Assembly (NCBI GenBank): GCA_913063405.1 | Contig: CAJXZB010000001.1 | Location: 214,656-278,655, forward strand | Length of the DNA: 64,000 bases | DNA from: an uncultured Ulvibacter sp. | Lineage (GTDB): Bacteria; Bacteroidota; Bacteroidia; Flavobacteriales; Flavobacteriaceae | Reading direction: 5' to 3' | Part shown: positions 63,715 through 64,000 of the stretch, piece by piece | How the letters are laid out: every line of letters starts with the position of its first letter | Numbering within the stretch: position 1 is the stretch's first letter | Notes under the pieces: model-generated | The model's database searches: none | Told to the model about the DNA's origin: nothing | What the model saw: the letters and a program-made list of their open reading frames with translations, nothing else | Program-made: the position numbers and the translations under genes

Positions 63715-64000
63715 CACTTTAACGTAAAAATTCTCACATTTTTTACCGAGAACCCTTACACTTTATATAATTTTCATTACCATTGCAAAAGATATTGAAT
63801 CCCCAAACCAAGCGATATGCTATAAATCCCAAATTTATATGCTCCCTAAAATTGCGAAAACAAACCAAGTTGCAATCGAAAATGCTGTGAATTCAGATTC
63901 TTTGAGACAACCAGTAGTAGTTTATTGACTTAGGCGTTTTTTAATTACTTCTAATAGTAGTAAATTAGGGGTTATAGTTAGCATTATTATGGAGCAAAGA
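63715..64000. other. Window end, no gene seen
   Basis: AT-rich sequence follows rsmE. On the minus strand a short stretch at about 63780-63830 reads KFGIYSISLGLGIQYLLQW, like the end of a beta-barrel protein, but stops surround it. No start or complete gene is visible before the window ends. Confidence 0.4.

Noticed and set aside
1..64000. CRISPR array, prophage or classical defence island
   Set aside because: No regularly spaced direct repeats, cas genes, phage structural genes, restriction or retron genes were seen; the only mobile DNA is IS3, IS4 and Rhs remnants.

Overview
The window is a low-GC chromosomal segment from a member of the Flavobacteriaceae (Bacteroidota). The evidence is type IX secretion sorting domains on secreted proteins, Bacteroidota-type promoters (TTG, then about 19 bases, then TAnnTTTG), a Smr-less MutS2, BshA for bacillithiol synthesis, a fused branched-chain 2-oxoacid dehydrogenase E1, and gene orders typical of the group. 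There are no rRNA or tRNA genes, no CRISPR array and no intact prophage. TTG start codons are common (sui1, nucleoside phosphorylase, lptD, tsaD, possibly tamB).

Positions 1-15.5 kb are the unstable part. A PLP-dependent dehydratase runs off the left edge behind a MarR regulator whose promoter is covered by a perfect 34-base palindrome. A gene-free kilobase and a broken Cys/Met PLP enzyme follow, then an MFS exporter, HPF, a TauE-type permease and an RlmI-like methyltransferase. From 7.6 to 15.5 kb the DNA is a stack of wreckage. A ketosynthase/acyl-carrier-protein pair has been cut by Rhs-type sequence, two Rhs core fragments share a 96-base repeat around a lipoprotein gene, and an IS3 element has been split precisely by a 4.0 kb segment. 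That segment carries an IS4 relic, a secreted metalloprotease and a small lipoprotein. The right IS3 end abuts the first 50 codons of an FAD oxidoreductase.

Positions 15.5-40 kb are mostly ordinary and intact. They hold an OmpA/lipocalin lipoprotein pair, E1 dehydrogenase, an overlapping set (2OG-Fe(II) oxygenase, SUI1, nucleoside phosphorylase, solute-binding-like protein), a secreted PNGase F-like protein, ung and mutS2. A group with an ATP-grasp ligase, an N-formylglutamate-amidohydrolase-like enzyme and a DUF1704 (MATCAP-type) peptidase follows. Next come MscS, a dicarboxylate/glutamate symporter, aroC, and a divergent Lrp / FAD-FeS dehydrogenase / DUF1338 module that fits the 2-oxoadipate to D-2-hydroxyglutarate to 2-oxoglutarate steps of lysine breakdown.

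Positions 41.2-44.4 kb are a second decay zone of small lipoprotein relics and a frameshifted FAD oxidase. Positions 44.4-63.7 kb are an envelope and housekeeping block. One long minus-strand run is amidase, MCE protein, HdrC-like and HdrB-like Fe-S proteins with a HAD phosphatase, NagZ-type glycosidase fused to a serine hydrolase, and bshA. LptD, RidA, TamB, TsaD, a TfoX-domain protein and RsmE follow. The most useful leads are the ATP-grasp/DUF1704 group, the cargo-bearing insertion inside the IS3 transposase, the Rhs tip remnants, and the MarR palindrome.
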